DNA of 11,473 nucleotides from Acidobacteriota bacterium (GCA_003224195.1 QHYP01000094.1:1-11473); one strand, 5' to 3'. Positions 1 to 5,990 are shown, counted from the first letter of the stretch. Numbers and translations: made by a program. Notes: generated from the sequence alone by a model not told the origin.

Positions 1-653
1 TTGCGAAACCGATCGGATCGGTGCTTGGCCAGTCGCAAGATAACTTCGCCTACATTCCCATCCAGACGTATTTCAAGATTTATGGCACGCAGGAGACGAT
101 CTGGGTGAACATCCAGGCCCGCGGGGCGGAATGGATGGACCGGACGCAGGATGAGGCACGCGCACTGATGCGGGCGCGCCGGCATCTGTCTCCCAACGAG
201 AAGGATAACTTCGGAATCTTTGATTCCGCGACGCTCATGGCCTTGTGGAAGAATCTGACCGGCGTGATCGCCACGGCTATGATTGGGGTGGTCTCGGTGT
301 TCCTGGTGATCGGGGGAGTCGTAATCATGAACGTGATGCTCGCAACGGTCACCGAGAGGACGCGAGAAATTGGGATCCGCAAGGCGCTGGGCGCGCGCCA
401 TCGCGATATCCTGTTGCAATTCCTGGTCGAAGCCGCCGTCATGGCCGCGATTGGCGGAGCGATCGGCGTGATAACGGCCTACGCGATTTCCGGACTCACA
501 AGGGCCACAACCTCCGTGCCGATGAGCGTCCCCTTTACGGCAGTCGTTATCGCGGAAGTGATTTCGGCCGCTGTCGGCATCTTTTTCGGCGTTTACCCTG
601 CAAAGAAAGCCGCAAGCTTGCCACCTATTGAAGCGCTCCGCCAGGAATTCTAG
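1..653 (+). CDS. MacB/FtsX-type ABC transporter permease, C-terminal part (5' end outside window)
   Basis: The reading frame is open from the first bases of the window to the TAG at 651-653, so the true start lies upstream. About 217 residues are visible. The first third is the end of the extracytoplasmic MacB-PCD-like domain. The FtsX permease domain follows: a membrane segment at about nt 260-340, the conserved cytoplasmic loop TREIGIRKALGARHRD at about nt 360-407, then two more hydrophobic segments and the family-typical ending YPAKKAASLPPIEALRQEF. Proteins of this family form the membrane part of tripartite or lipoprotein/peptide-exporting ABC systems, with a separate or fused ATPase. No ATPase motif (Walker A/B) is seen here, so it is probably encoded upstream. 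The loop closely matches the one in the next gene, which suggests tandem duplicates in one operon. The substrate cannot be told. Confidence 0.9.
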   Translation, partial: AKPIGSVLGQSQDNFAYIPIQTYFKIYGTQETIWVNIQARGAEWMDRTQDEARALMRARRHLSPNEKDNFGIFDSATLMALWKNLTGVIATAMIGVVSVFLVIGGVVIMNVMLATVTERTREIGIRKALGARHRDILLQFLVEAAVMAAIGGAIGVITAYAISGLTRATTSVPMSVPFTAVVIAEVISAAVGIFFGVYPAKKAASLPPIEALRQEF

Positions 654-659
654 GCGGGT

Positions 660-665
660 GGAGAG
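660..665 (+). promoter_or_regulatory. Ribosome binding site of the second permease gene
   Basis: GGAGAG lies 6 bases before the ATG at 672 and 7 bases after the stop of the preceding permease. It fixes the start of the downstream gene and fits co-transcription of the two permeases. Confidence 0.7.
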
Positions 666-671
666 ATCAGC

Positions 672-1934
672 ATGCGCATAAATATCGGCGAGAATGGGCG
701 GATGGCCATCACGACACTGCGTGAGAACAAGATGCGTTCGTTCCTGACCGTGCTGGGCGTGGTCATCGGTATTACTGCATTGCTCTCCGTGGTCTCCATT
801 CTCGTGGGTGTTTATAGCAATGTGAATGACTACCTGACAGACTACGGTCCGGAAACGCTGTTCATCTTTCGGTTCGATCCCGGAATTCACACGGGGAGAT
901 TGACTCCTGAGGAACGCGCGCGCAAACCGCTCACAATGGAGGATGCCGAAGCCATCGAGCAGTTCTGCCCGGCGGTGCGTGCTGTCACGGTCAGCCTCTA
1001 TCCACGCTTTGTGGAGGAAGGCCCTTCGCGCGGGCCCGTCACGGCGCGGTACCTCAGCAAAGAAGTCTCTGGAATTGATTACAACGGGACACTTCCCGCC
1101 ACCGAAGAGGTATTCAATTCCAGGCCGCGCATCGGACGCTTCTTCAGCGACGCTGAAAACGCGCACCGCGCAGATGTGGCGGTGATTGGCTCCGACATTG
1201 CAAAGACGCTGTATCCGGACATCGAGCCGCTGGGGAAGCCGATCATGATCGACGGCGTCACCTACGAAGTGATTGGGGTTCTTGAGCCGCGCAAGGGCGG
1301 ATTCGTCAAAGATCAGTCCGCGGACAAAGCAGTGATGGTGCCGTATCGCAGTTACCACAAGCATATTCCGCAGGATGACGAGCACTTCGTTGGGGCCACG
1401 GCTTATCCCGGCCGGATGTCGGAGGCGGAGGACCAAATCCGCGGGGTGTTGCGCCGGCGGAGAAACGTGCCTTACAGCGAGCCGGATAATTTCGGCATCT
1501 CCAGTGCCCAGCAGATCGCCGAGGAATTTCGCCAGATCACGTCCTCGGTGGCGCTCTTGATTTCCGTGATTAGCTCGATCGGGCTTCTGGTGGGTGGCGT
1601 GGGCGTGATGAACATCATGCTGATGTCGGTGACGCAGCGCACGCGTGAGATCGGCGTGCGCAAAGCGCTCGGCGCGCGCCGCCGCGACGTTATATGGCAA
1701 TTCCTCACGGAAGCAATTGTGCTGACGGGCGCCGGTGGCGTCATCGGCGTATTGCTGGGCGGCGGCATTAGCCTGCTCATAAATCTTCTGGTGCCCAGTC
1801 TGCCCTCATCCATTCCGCTCTGGGCGATCGTGCTTGCTGTGGGCGTCTCCATGAGCGTGGGCCTGTTCTTTGGCATGTATCCCGCCGTCAAAGCGGCGCG
1901 GCTGGATCCCGTAGAGGCCCTGCGGTACGAGTAG
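672..1934 (+). CDS. MacB-like ABC transporter permease (MacB_PCD + FtsX), complete
   Basis: A complete 420-residue permease. Residues about 8-45 hold the cytoplasmic start and first membrane segment (MRSFLTVLGVVIGITALLSV). Residues about 50-285 form the extracytoplasmic MacB-PCD-like domain. Three more membrane segments follow at about 291-318, 346-375 and 382-403, with the conserved loop TREIGVRKALGARRRD at about 324-339 and the typical ending YPAVKAARLDPVEALRYE. The topology (one N-terminal helix, a large outer domain, three C-terminal helices) is that of MacB/LolC-type mechanotransmission exporters. No ATPase domain is fused, unlike E. coli MacB, so it must work with a separate ATPase. It starts 18 bases after the previous permease gene with a clear Shine-Dalgarno sequence, so the two probably form a heterodimer or are paralogues in one operon. 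The exported substrate is unknown. Confidence 0.93.
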   Translation: MRINIGENGRMAITTLRENKMRSFLTVLGVVIGITALLSVVSILVGVYSNVNDYLTDYGPETLFIFRFDPGIHTGRLTPEERARKPLTMEDAEAIEQFCPAVRAVTVSLYPRFVEEGPSRGPVTARYLSKEVSGIDYNGTLPATEEVFNSRPRIGRFFSDAENAHRADVAVIGSDIAKTLYPDIEPLGKPIMIDGVTYEVIGVLEPRKGGFVKDQSADKAVMVPYRSYHKHIPQDDEHFVGATAYPGRMSEAEDQIRGVLRRRRNVPYSEPDNFGISSAQQIAEEFRQITSSVALLISVISSIGLLVGGVGVMNIMLMSVTQRTREIGVRKALGARRRDVIWQFLTEAIVLTGAGGVIGVLLGGGISLLINLLVPSLPSSIPLWAIVLAVGVSMSVGLFFGMYPAVKAARLDPVEALRYE

Positions 1935-1937
1935 TCA

Positions 1938-1960
1938 GAGGCGCATGGCGGAGCCGCCTC
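1938..1960. repeat. Inverted repeat just after the permease stop codon
   Basis: GAGGCG (1938-1943) can pair with CGCCTC (1955-1960); an alternative fold is GGCGG-AG-CCGCC (1947-1958). It begins 4 bases after the stop codon. There is no T-run, so it may stabilise the mRNA end rather than terminate transcription. A further short palindrome, AACCC-T-GGGTT, lies at 1986-1996. Confidence 0.45.
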
Positions 1961-2012
1961 CAAAACATGGGACGCTGACCCATACAACCCTGGGTTCGCG
2001 GGAAAGTCAGTA

Positions 2013-2040
2013 GCACAGGCACTCTTGCCTGTGCGCTTTT
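2013..2040 (+). terminator. Likely intrinsic terminator of the permease operon
   Basis: A perfect 9-bp stem, GCACAGGCA (2013-2021) with TGCCTGTGC (2026-2034), has a CTCT loop and is followed by GC and TTTT at 2037-2040. It is the only hairpin with a T-run downstream of the two permease genes. The T-run is short, so termination may be partial. The same palindrome type could also be a dispersed repeat of this genome, which one window cannot show. Confidence 0.6.
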
Positions 2041-2121
2041 CCATACGGCCCGGGGTAGGCGGGAGAGTCGCCGGCAGCTCTAATCATTATCAGCCTGATG
2101 AAAAGGCGCTTCACGCTGTAG

Positions 2122-2223
2122 CTCAGGCCGGAATTTATCCCGACCCGGTCGGGAGGCCTGAGGAATCTGCTTTTGCGAAAGCCCAGGGAAAACGCGGATT
2201 CCTCGTCGGTCGCTGTGGCGACC
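2122..2223. repeat. Cluster of nested palindromes in gene-free spacer
   Basis: Three palindromic units run almost end to end. (1) CTCAGGCC (2122-2129) pairs with GGCCTGAG (2155-2162), enclosing TCCCGACC (2138-2145) with GGTCGGGA (2147-2154); an 8-base bulge lies only on the left side. (2) GAGGAATCTGC (2160-2170) pairs with GCGGATTCCTC (2194-2204) with one G-T wobble. (3) GGTCGC (2208-2213) pairs with GCGACC (2218-2223) around TGTG. A fourth small hairpin, GCTGC-AAA-GCAGC, is at 2253-2265. Units 1 and 2 overlap by three bases, so they may form alternative structures. The rest of the gene-free stretch 1935-2487 shows no coding signal. A dispersed mosaic repeat is the simplest reading. Confidence 0.5.
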
Positions 2224-2388
2224 TTTCCCCGCCAATCCCCGCTTCACGCTCCGCTGCAAAGCAGCCTCCCCTCCGCTCAGCCTCCTTCGAGCAGACTTCA
2301 GGTGAGTCAGGGAAATTTCACTTGTCCGATTGCGGCGTTTATCGTCCAAGTGGGTTGTTTGTAAGTATGCTATTTATCGGACTTTGGT

Positions 2389-2417
2389 TTGATTTGGCAG
2401 TGATGTTAGGGCATAAA
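2389..2417 (+). promoter_or_regulatory. Candidate sigma-70-type promoter for the 2488 gene
   Basis: TTGATT (2389-2394) and CATAAA (2412-2417) are separated by exactly 17 bases, each matching 4 of 6 consensus positions, in a locally AT-rich stretch. The -10 box lies 70 bases before the ATG at 2488. It is a pattern match only. Confidence 0.35.
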
Positions 2418-2487
2418 TGCACATGCGGCGCACGCCTGACAGCACGTTTTGCGAGCAGCCGTTGTCGTTTCACCGAAGGGTCGTAGC

Positions 2488-3081
2488 ATGCCATTAAGAA
2501 CCGCTGGCTACCTGATCGGCGCGGCCTTTTTAGCTGGATCCGCATTGATGTATGTCCGCGCCGCCGCGTGGGAGCGACATCACAATCCCCAGCCTCTAAT
2601 TCTTCCCATATCCCTCGCACCAGGAACGATCAAAACCCCCGAAATAAAGATCGACCTCGACAGGAGCTACGACATTGTCATCGACTTTGATGGGCGTCGC
2701 CTGCGAGGAGACGACGGGATGAACATAGATATCGCGTGGCAATTATGGGACGGTGCCACGACCGTGGCACTGGGAAACTCCCTTAACAAACCGTGGCAGG
2801 ATTGGGCGGGGACAGTTGAGCGAACTCTGGGAAGTTTCAGAGGACAAGCAGGTCGTCGCTACACATTGACCCTCCAAGTAAATCCAGAAACATCTCCCCT
2901 AAACCATGCCAGACCAATCCTTAAGGTCCAGATTCCACGAGGGCTCTGGGAAGACTACGGAGCAGGACTGTTCATTCGGAGGCTGGCTTCGTACGCAGTG
3001 GGGCTTACCGGTTTGTTAGTCGTCGGCGGCTCGTTCTTATCTCGAAGCTGGGCGAAGGAAAAAACTAAGCCTAACCCCTGA
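2488..3081 (+). CDS. Hypothetical protein with N- and C-terminal membrane anchors
   Basis: A 197-residue protein of no family I recognise. A hydrophobic helix at about residues 5-26 is followed by about 130 residues with alternating polar/hydrophobic pattern that reads like a beta-sandwich (for example YDIVIDFDGRRLRGDD and RYTLTLQVNPETSP). A second hydrophobic helix lies at about 165-185, followed by a short basic tail rich in Lys. The two helices and the basic tail suggest both ends are cytoplasmic and the middle domain is extracytoplasmic. The ATG at 2488 is preferred because GAAGGG (2475-2480) stands 7 bases before it. A TTG 39 bases upstream would add 13 residues but has no ribosome site. 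By eye the gene is less GC-rich than ispD-rlmB and has less codon bias, which might reflect transfer. It stands alone, so context gives no role. Confidence 0.75.
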   Translation: MPLRTAGYLIGAAFLAGSALMYVRAAAWERHHNPQPLILPISLAPGTIKTPEIKIDLDRSYDIVIDFDGRRLRGDDGMNIDIAWQLWDGATTVALGNSLNKPWQDWAGTVERTLGSFRGQAGRRYTLTLQVNPETSPLNHARPILKVQIPRGLWEDYGAGLFIRRLASYAVGLTGLLVVGGSFLSRSWAKEKTKPNP

Positions 3082-3252
3082 GTAGTGGCGTAACCAGACA
3101 TGCGTTGCTGCCAGTCCAGAGACCGGCCAAACGAAGGATGGACCGGAGCTAGTAGACCCGCCCCCTCCCTTATTTGGCATGGCTCGGAACTTTCACCACA
3201 CTCTTATCCCCACTTTTCCACAGCTTTTCCTATACTCCTCAGTAACTTTCGC

Positions 3253-3281
3253 TTGACTTTCGATAACTAATGTGCTACCGT
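3253..3281 (+). promoter_or_regulatory. Candidate promoter upstream of the cysteine-motif protein
   Basis: TTGACT (3253-3258; 5 of 6 to the -35 consensus) is followed after 17 bases by TACCGT (3276-3281; 3 of 6). It lies in the most AT-rich part of the 3082-3466 spacer. If used, it gives a leader of roughly 180 bases before the ATG at 3467, containing two hairpins. TATACT at 3231-3236 is a good -10 alone but lacks a -35 partner. Between 3082 and 3200 I see nothing further. Confidence 0.4.
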
Positions 3282-3322
3282 CCCTCTTGCAAGTCGCGAG
3301 AGTTGACCTCAAGCGGCCTTTA

Positions 3323-3339
3323 CCCCGATGAAATCGGGG
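3323..3339. repeat. Hairpin in leader: 7-bp stem, GAA loop
   Basis: CCCCGAT (3323-3329) pairs with ATCGGGG (3333-3339) around GAA. No T-run follows on either strand, so it is not a normal terminator. It sits about 40 bases downstream of the candidate promoter, in the 5' leader of the 3467 gene. Confidence 0.6.
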
Positions 3340-3430
3340 CGGTGTCACATAAAACATACACTGGACTGCTGCGCACCGCTGGGACTGCCTCTAATTCCTG
3401 CGTCCGGCGTCCTGTCATTTCATCTGCTGT

Positions 3431-3447
3431 TGACCGCTTCGCGGTCA
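3431..3447. repeat. Hairpin in leader close to the start codon
   Basis: TGACCGC (3431-3437) pairs with GCGGTCA (3441-3447) around TTC. It ends 10 bases before the GAGG ribosome site (3458-3461) and 19 bases before the ATG at 3467, so it could affect translation of that gene. Confidence 0.6.
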
Positions 3448-3466
3448 CACCTGATATGAGGTCTCT

Positions 3467-3919
3467 ATGAAATACCAATCCAGCCGTACCGCCGTAACTC
3501 CCCAAAAGCCGGACGCCAATCGCTGCCAGTTCTCCACCGCCGACGGCCGCCAATGCCGCATGTCTCGCTGGGAGGGTCACGTCTCGTTCTGCCTCTTCCA
3601 CGCCCGCCTCGCCGCCCGCGAAGCCCGCAAAATGGCCCAGCTCCTCGGCGTCGAAGAGCTCGGCAAGGAGCTCGTTTCCCTTTCCGGCGAATTCAAGACC
3701 GCCACCGACATCAATCATTTCCTCGGAAAACTTCTCATCAGCATCGCGCGGGACCGCGTCCCTCACCGCAACGCCGTCGCTATGGCTTACATCTGCCAGC
3801 TCCTCCTCTGCACTCTTTCCTCCGTCCGCCACGAAATCACGAATGAAGGCCCGGGCTTTTCCGCCTGGAAAGCCCTGGTCGGGAAGGCCCTTTCTTCCCG
3901 GCTGCCGCAACAATCCTGA
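3467..3919 (+). CDS. Small conserved-type protein with C-x9-C-x11-C-x2-H motif
   Basis: A 150-residue soluble protein. Residues 19-45 hold RCQFSTADGRQCRMSRW followed by SFCLFHA, giving Cys20, Cys30, Cys42 and His45 in the spacing C-x9-C-x11-C-x2-H, a plausible Zn site. The DGRxC step and FCxFH are the diagnostic parts. The remainder (about 46-150) is predicted to be mainly helical, with a Lys/Arg/Glu-rich helix and a hydrophobic helix around residues 100-128, but no signal peptide or clear membrane span. I associate this type of protein with Acidobacteriota genomes from memory and know no function. A nucleic-acid role is possible but unsupported. The start is set by GAGG (3458-3461), 5 bases before the ATG. 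Its leader carries two hairpins. The opposite strand is also open (3320-3913), but that product is low-complexity Gly/Ala/Glu-rich and is judged a shadow. Confidence 0.75.
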   Translation: MKYQSSRTAVTPQKPDANRCQFSTADGRQCRMSRWEGHVSFCLFHARLAAREARKMAQLLGVEELGKELVSLSGEFKTATDINHFLGKLLISIARDRVPHRNAVAMAYICQLLLCTLSSVRHEITNEGPGFSAWKALVGKALSSRLPQQS

Positions 3920-3988
3920 GGTTTTTCCTCCCGTGCCCGCCCACTCCCTTTCTCACCCGGTACTCGCCGTGCGTTCTTGCCTCGCACG

Positions 3989-4016
3989 AATCACGAGTCA
4001 CCAATCACGAATCACT
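3989..4016. repeat. Tandem 7-base repeat, four copies
   Basis: Four consecutive heptamers, AATCACG, AGTCACC, AATCACG, AATCACT (3989-3995, 3996-4002, 4003-4009, 4010-4016), share the form A(A/G)TCAC(N). The 10-mer CACGAATCAC occurs twice, 21 bases (three units) apart. The tract lies in the 455-base gene-free stretch before ispD. Confidence 0.7.
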
Positions 4017-4039
4017 AAGTCTTTTACAATGCGTAGTGA

Positions 4040-4102
4040 GCACCCGGCGAAGGGTGCGAATCCTGAGCGCAGGACCGCATCGTTGGTCCGGAGCCGAAGG
4101 AT
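4040..4102. repeat. Hairpin plus nested palindrome upstream of ispD
   Basis: GCACCC (4040-4045) pairs with GGGTGC (4052-4057). Directly after it, ATCCT (4060-4064) pairs with AGGAT (4098-4102), enclosing GGACC (4072-4076) with GGTCC (4085-4089). The layout resembles a dispersed palindromic repeat rather than a regulatory RNA; its outer arms read 'ATCCTGAGC...GAAGGAT', a type I have the impression is common in intergenic DNA of such genomes (from memory). TACAAT at 4025-4030 could serve as a -10 box, but no -35 partner is seen. From 4110 to 4280 I find only a G-rich run at about 4210-4226 and no gene. Confidence 0.45.
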
Positions 4103-4284
4103 CTCTCTGGAACTTGCTATTTCTTTTAGAAGGCGCAGATCCAGAATGCCTCCCAGCTGCATCAAAACACAGGGCTTTAAAGTCTTTAGAATGCGCAGTT
4201 CCGAAAAAAGGGCAGGGGGTGGGGGTACCTCACACGCGACGCCCAAAATTTCTCGCAGAAAGCGGACTCATCACTGCTGCCCGT

Positions 4285-4305
4285 CAACTATCAACTCTCG
4301 ACTCC
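4285..4305. repeat. Second tandem 7-base repeat, three copies
   Basis: CAACTAT (4285-4291), CAACTCT (4292-4298) and CGACTCC (4299-4305) form three heptamers of the pattern C(A/G)ACT(A/C)(T/C). It is the second heptameric tract in the same spacer, with a different unit, 70-90 bases before the ispD start. Confidence 0.6.
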
Positions 4306-4374
4306 TCTCGCCTCACCCCTGCCATATCCGCGATGCCTCCCCATGAGGTAAACTTCCGCCGTTCCGCAAAGCGC

Positions 4375-5046
4375 ATGAGCCACGTTGCCGCCATCCTTCC
4401 CGCCGCCGGCCTCGGCACCCGCATGGGCGCCGAGACGCCCAAGCAATTTCTCGACCTCGACGGCGTTCCCATCGTTCTGTACACGCTTCGGCGTATCGCC
4501 TCTTGCCCGCTGATAACCGCGATCTACATCGCCACACGCTCGGACGAAGTGCCTCGCCTCGAAGAGCGCATCCGCGCGGAGAAGTTCGCGCAAGCCGTCC
4601 GCGTCCTCCGCGGCGGCGATTCCCGCCAGGCCTCGGTCGCGCAAGCGCTCCGTGAAGTGCCCGATTCAACCGAGTTCGTGCTCGTCCACGACGCCGTGCG
4701 GCCCTTTGTCACGCGCGAGCAGATCGAGCGCATGGACACGGTCAAGGAAGTGAAGCGCGCGAGCTTGCCCGAAGACGTCGCGCTCATCACCGCCACGGTT
4801 CACCGCGAGCGCGTCGTCCTGGCGCAGACACCGCAGGTGTTTGCCACGAAACTCTTGAAGGAAGCCTTCGCCCGCGCCGAGCAGGACGGCGTCACTGCTT
4901 CGGACGAAGCGGGCCTGGTCGAGCGCCTCGGCCATAACGTCCACGTTGTCCTCGGCTCCGAGCGCAACATCAAAATCACGCGCCCCTCGGACATGGATCT
5001 CGCCCGCTTCTATCTCGATCTCGAGCGCGAACGCCTGAAGGTATGA
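4375..5046 (+). CDS. ispD: 2-C-methyl-D-erythritol 4-phosphate cytidylyltransferase (IspD), with an internal gap
   Basis: IspD joins CTP and MEP to give CDP-ME in the cytoplasmic MEP route to isoprenoids. The 223-residue product has PAAGLGTRMGAETPKQF at 9-25 (Arg16 and Lys23 match E. coli Arg20 and Lys27), RGGDSRQASV at 79-88, VHDAVRPFV at 104-112 (Asp106, Arg109), DTVKEV at 121-126 and ERNIKITRP at 196-204 (Lys200). The catalytic set is therefore present. The helix and strand that normally lie between HDAxRP and DT are missing: Arg109 to Thr122 is 13 residues here versus 31 between R109 and T140 in E. coli. The start at 4375 is chosen because the family homology begins there. An in-frame ATG at 4333 is possible, and the frame is open much further upstream, but across repeats. 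No clear ribosome site is seen. It overlaps the next gene by 4 bases (ATGA), indicating an operon. Activity is uncertain. Confidence 0.9.
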   Translation: MSHVAAILPAAGLGTRMGAETPKQFLDLDGVPIVLYTLRRIASCPLITAIYIATRSDEVPRLEERIRAEKFAQAVRVLRGGDSRQASVAQALREVPDSTEFVLVHDAVRPFVTREQIERMDTVKEVKRASLPEDVALITATVHRERVVLAQTPQVFATKLLKEAFARAEQDGVTASDEAGLVERLGHNVHVVLGSERNIKITRPSDMDLARFYLDLERERLKV

Positions 5047-5972
5047 GTATGTCCTCGAGTTCCCGCGCAAAAACAATCCTGTTCTGGATGTCCATCGCCT
5101 TCGTGGGCGTGATGCTCTGGAAGCTGGTCTCCGCGAGCGGGCAATCCGCGCGCGAGGACGAACCGAGCTACAGCGAATTCATGGCCAAGATAGACGCCGG
5201 TCAGGTAAAAGAGGTGACGATGTACCTCTCCCAGAACAGCTATGAGTTGCAGGGAGAGTACGTCATACCAGCGAACCGCAGGTTCCGCATCACCATCTTC
5301 AAGGAAGCCGCCCCGGACCTGACCAAGACGCTGCGCGACAAGGCGGTCAAGATCAGCGTGAGAGACCTGCGCACCGGCGACTGGACTCTGACGCTGATCA
5401 CCGTGGTGCCCCTAGTCCTGCTCGTTGGCTTCTGGGTGTTTCTGATACGTCAGATGCAAAGTCGCGGGGTCCAGCCCTTGAAAACACGGCAAGGGGACGT
5501 GCGTTTTGGCCTCGGTTACGATCTCCATCGCCTCGACGCCGGTCGCCCGTTCGTCGTCGGCGGAGTTGAGATTCCCTTTGACAAAGGGCCTGTCGGTCAC
5601 TCAGACGGCGACGTGTTGGCTCATGCCATTTGCGACGCAGTCCTCGGTGCGGCTGGCGCCGGCGATATCGGCACGCTTTTCCCGGACACCGATCCGCAGT
5701 GGAAGGGCGTCTCCAGCCTCATTTTTCTCGACCAGGTCGCCAAGGTATTGCAGGATCGCAAGCAGAGCATCGGCTACATTGACGCCGTCGTGATCGCCGA
5801 AAAGCCCAAGTTGGGGCCGCACTTTGCTGCCATGAAGGCCACTCTCGCGAAGTCGCTCAAAATTAAGCCTGAACAGATCAGCTTGAAGGCTAAGACGAAT
5901 GAAGGCGTGGACGCAGTCGGCCGCGGCGAGGCTATCGCCGCCCACGCCATCGCAACCCTTGTGAACTCATGA
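5043..5972 (+). CDS. ispF: Fusion: FtsH N-terminal membrane/periplasmic domain joined to IspF (MECDP synthase)
   Basis: A 309-residue chimera. Residues 1-140 match the start of FtsH: membrane helix at about 11-30 (TILFWMSIAFVGVMLWKLV), FtsH_ext periplasmic domain (DEPSYSEFMAKIDAGQVKEV at 39-58, YLSQNSYELQGEY at 61-73), second helix at about 115-135 and the juxtamembrane RQMQS (136-140). The AAA+ ATPase and Zn protease are absent. Residues 153-309 are a full-length IspF, which cyclises CDP-ME-phosphate to MECDP in the MEP pathway: Asp160 and His162 (GYDLHRL) and His194 are the metal ligands, GHSDGDV is at 185-191, and KTNEGVDAVGRGEAIA lies near the end. Helix order predicts a cytoplasmic IspF trimer anchored to the membrane. 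The ATG at 5043 overlaps the ispD stop. An ATG at 5049 has better spacing (7) from GAAGG (5037-5041). A GTG at 5499 could give free IspF. The fusion could be natural or a recombination or assembly chimera. Confidence 0.88.
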   Translation: MSMSSSSRAKTILFWMSIAFVGVMLWKLVSASGQSAREDEPSYSEFMAKIDAGQVKEVTMYLSQNSYELQGEYVIPANRRFRITIFKEAAPDLTKTLRDKAVKISVRDLRTGDWTLTLITVVPLVLLVGFWVFLIRQMQSRGVQPLKTRQGDVRFGLGYDLHRLDAGRPFVVGGVEIPFDKGPVGHSDGDVLAHAICDAVLGAAGAGDIGTLFPDTDPQWKGVSSLIFLDQVAKVLQDRKQSIGYIDAVVIAEKPKLGPHFAAMKATLAKSLKIKPEQISLKAKTNEGVDAVGRGEAIAAHAIATLVNS

Positions 5973-5990
5973 TCGCTTTGGTATGCGTCC

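Noticed and set aside
2025..2486. Open frame of 153 codons in the plus-strand spacer
   Set aside because: It runs through the terminator arm and several palindromes, has no ribosome site and no protein-like composition.
3204..3222. Two adjacent DnaA-box-like 9-mers, TTATCCCCA (3204-3212) and TTTTCCACA (3214-3222), as a replication origin
   Set aside because: Each differs from the TTATCCACA consensus by one base, and only two are present. There is no unwinding element and no dnaA, dnaN, rpmH or parAB nearby. Chance or a repeat motif is more likely.
3320..3913. Open frame of 197 codons on the minus strand
   Set aside because: Antisense to the cysteine-motif gene; Gly/Ala/Glu-rich low-complexity product, no start signals, whereas the plus-strand gene has a ribosome site, leader and motif.
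4036..4374. Possible N-terminal extension of IspD by 113 residues
   Set aside because: IspD homology starts at about 4375; the extension crosses palindromes and the heptamer tract and reads like translated spacer.
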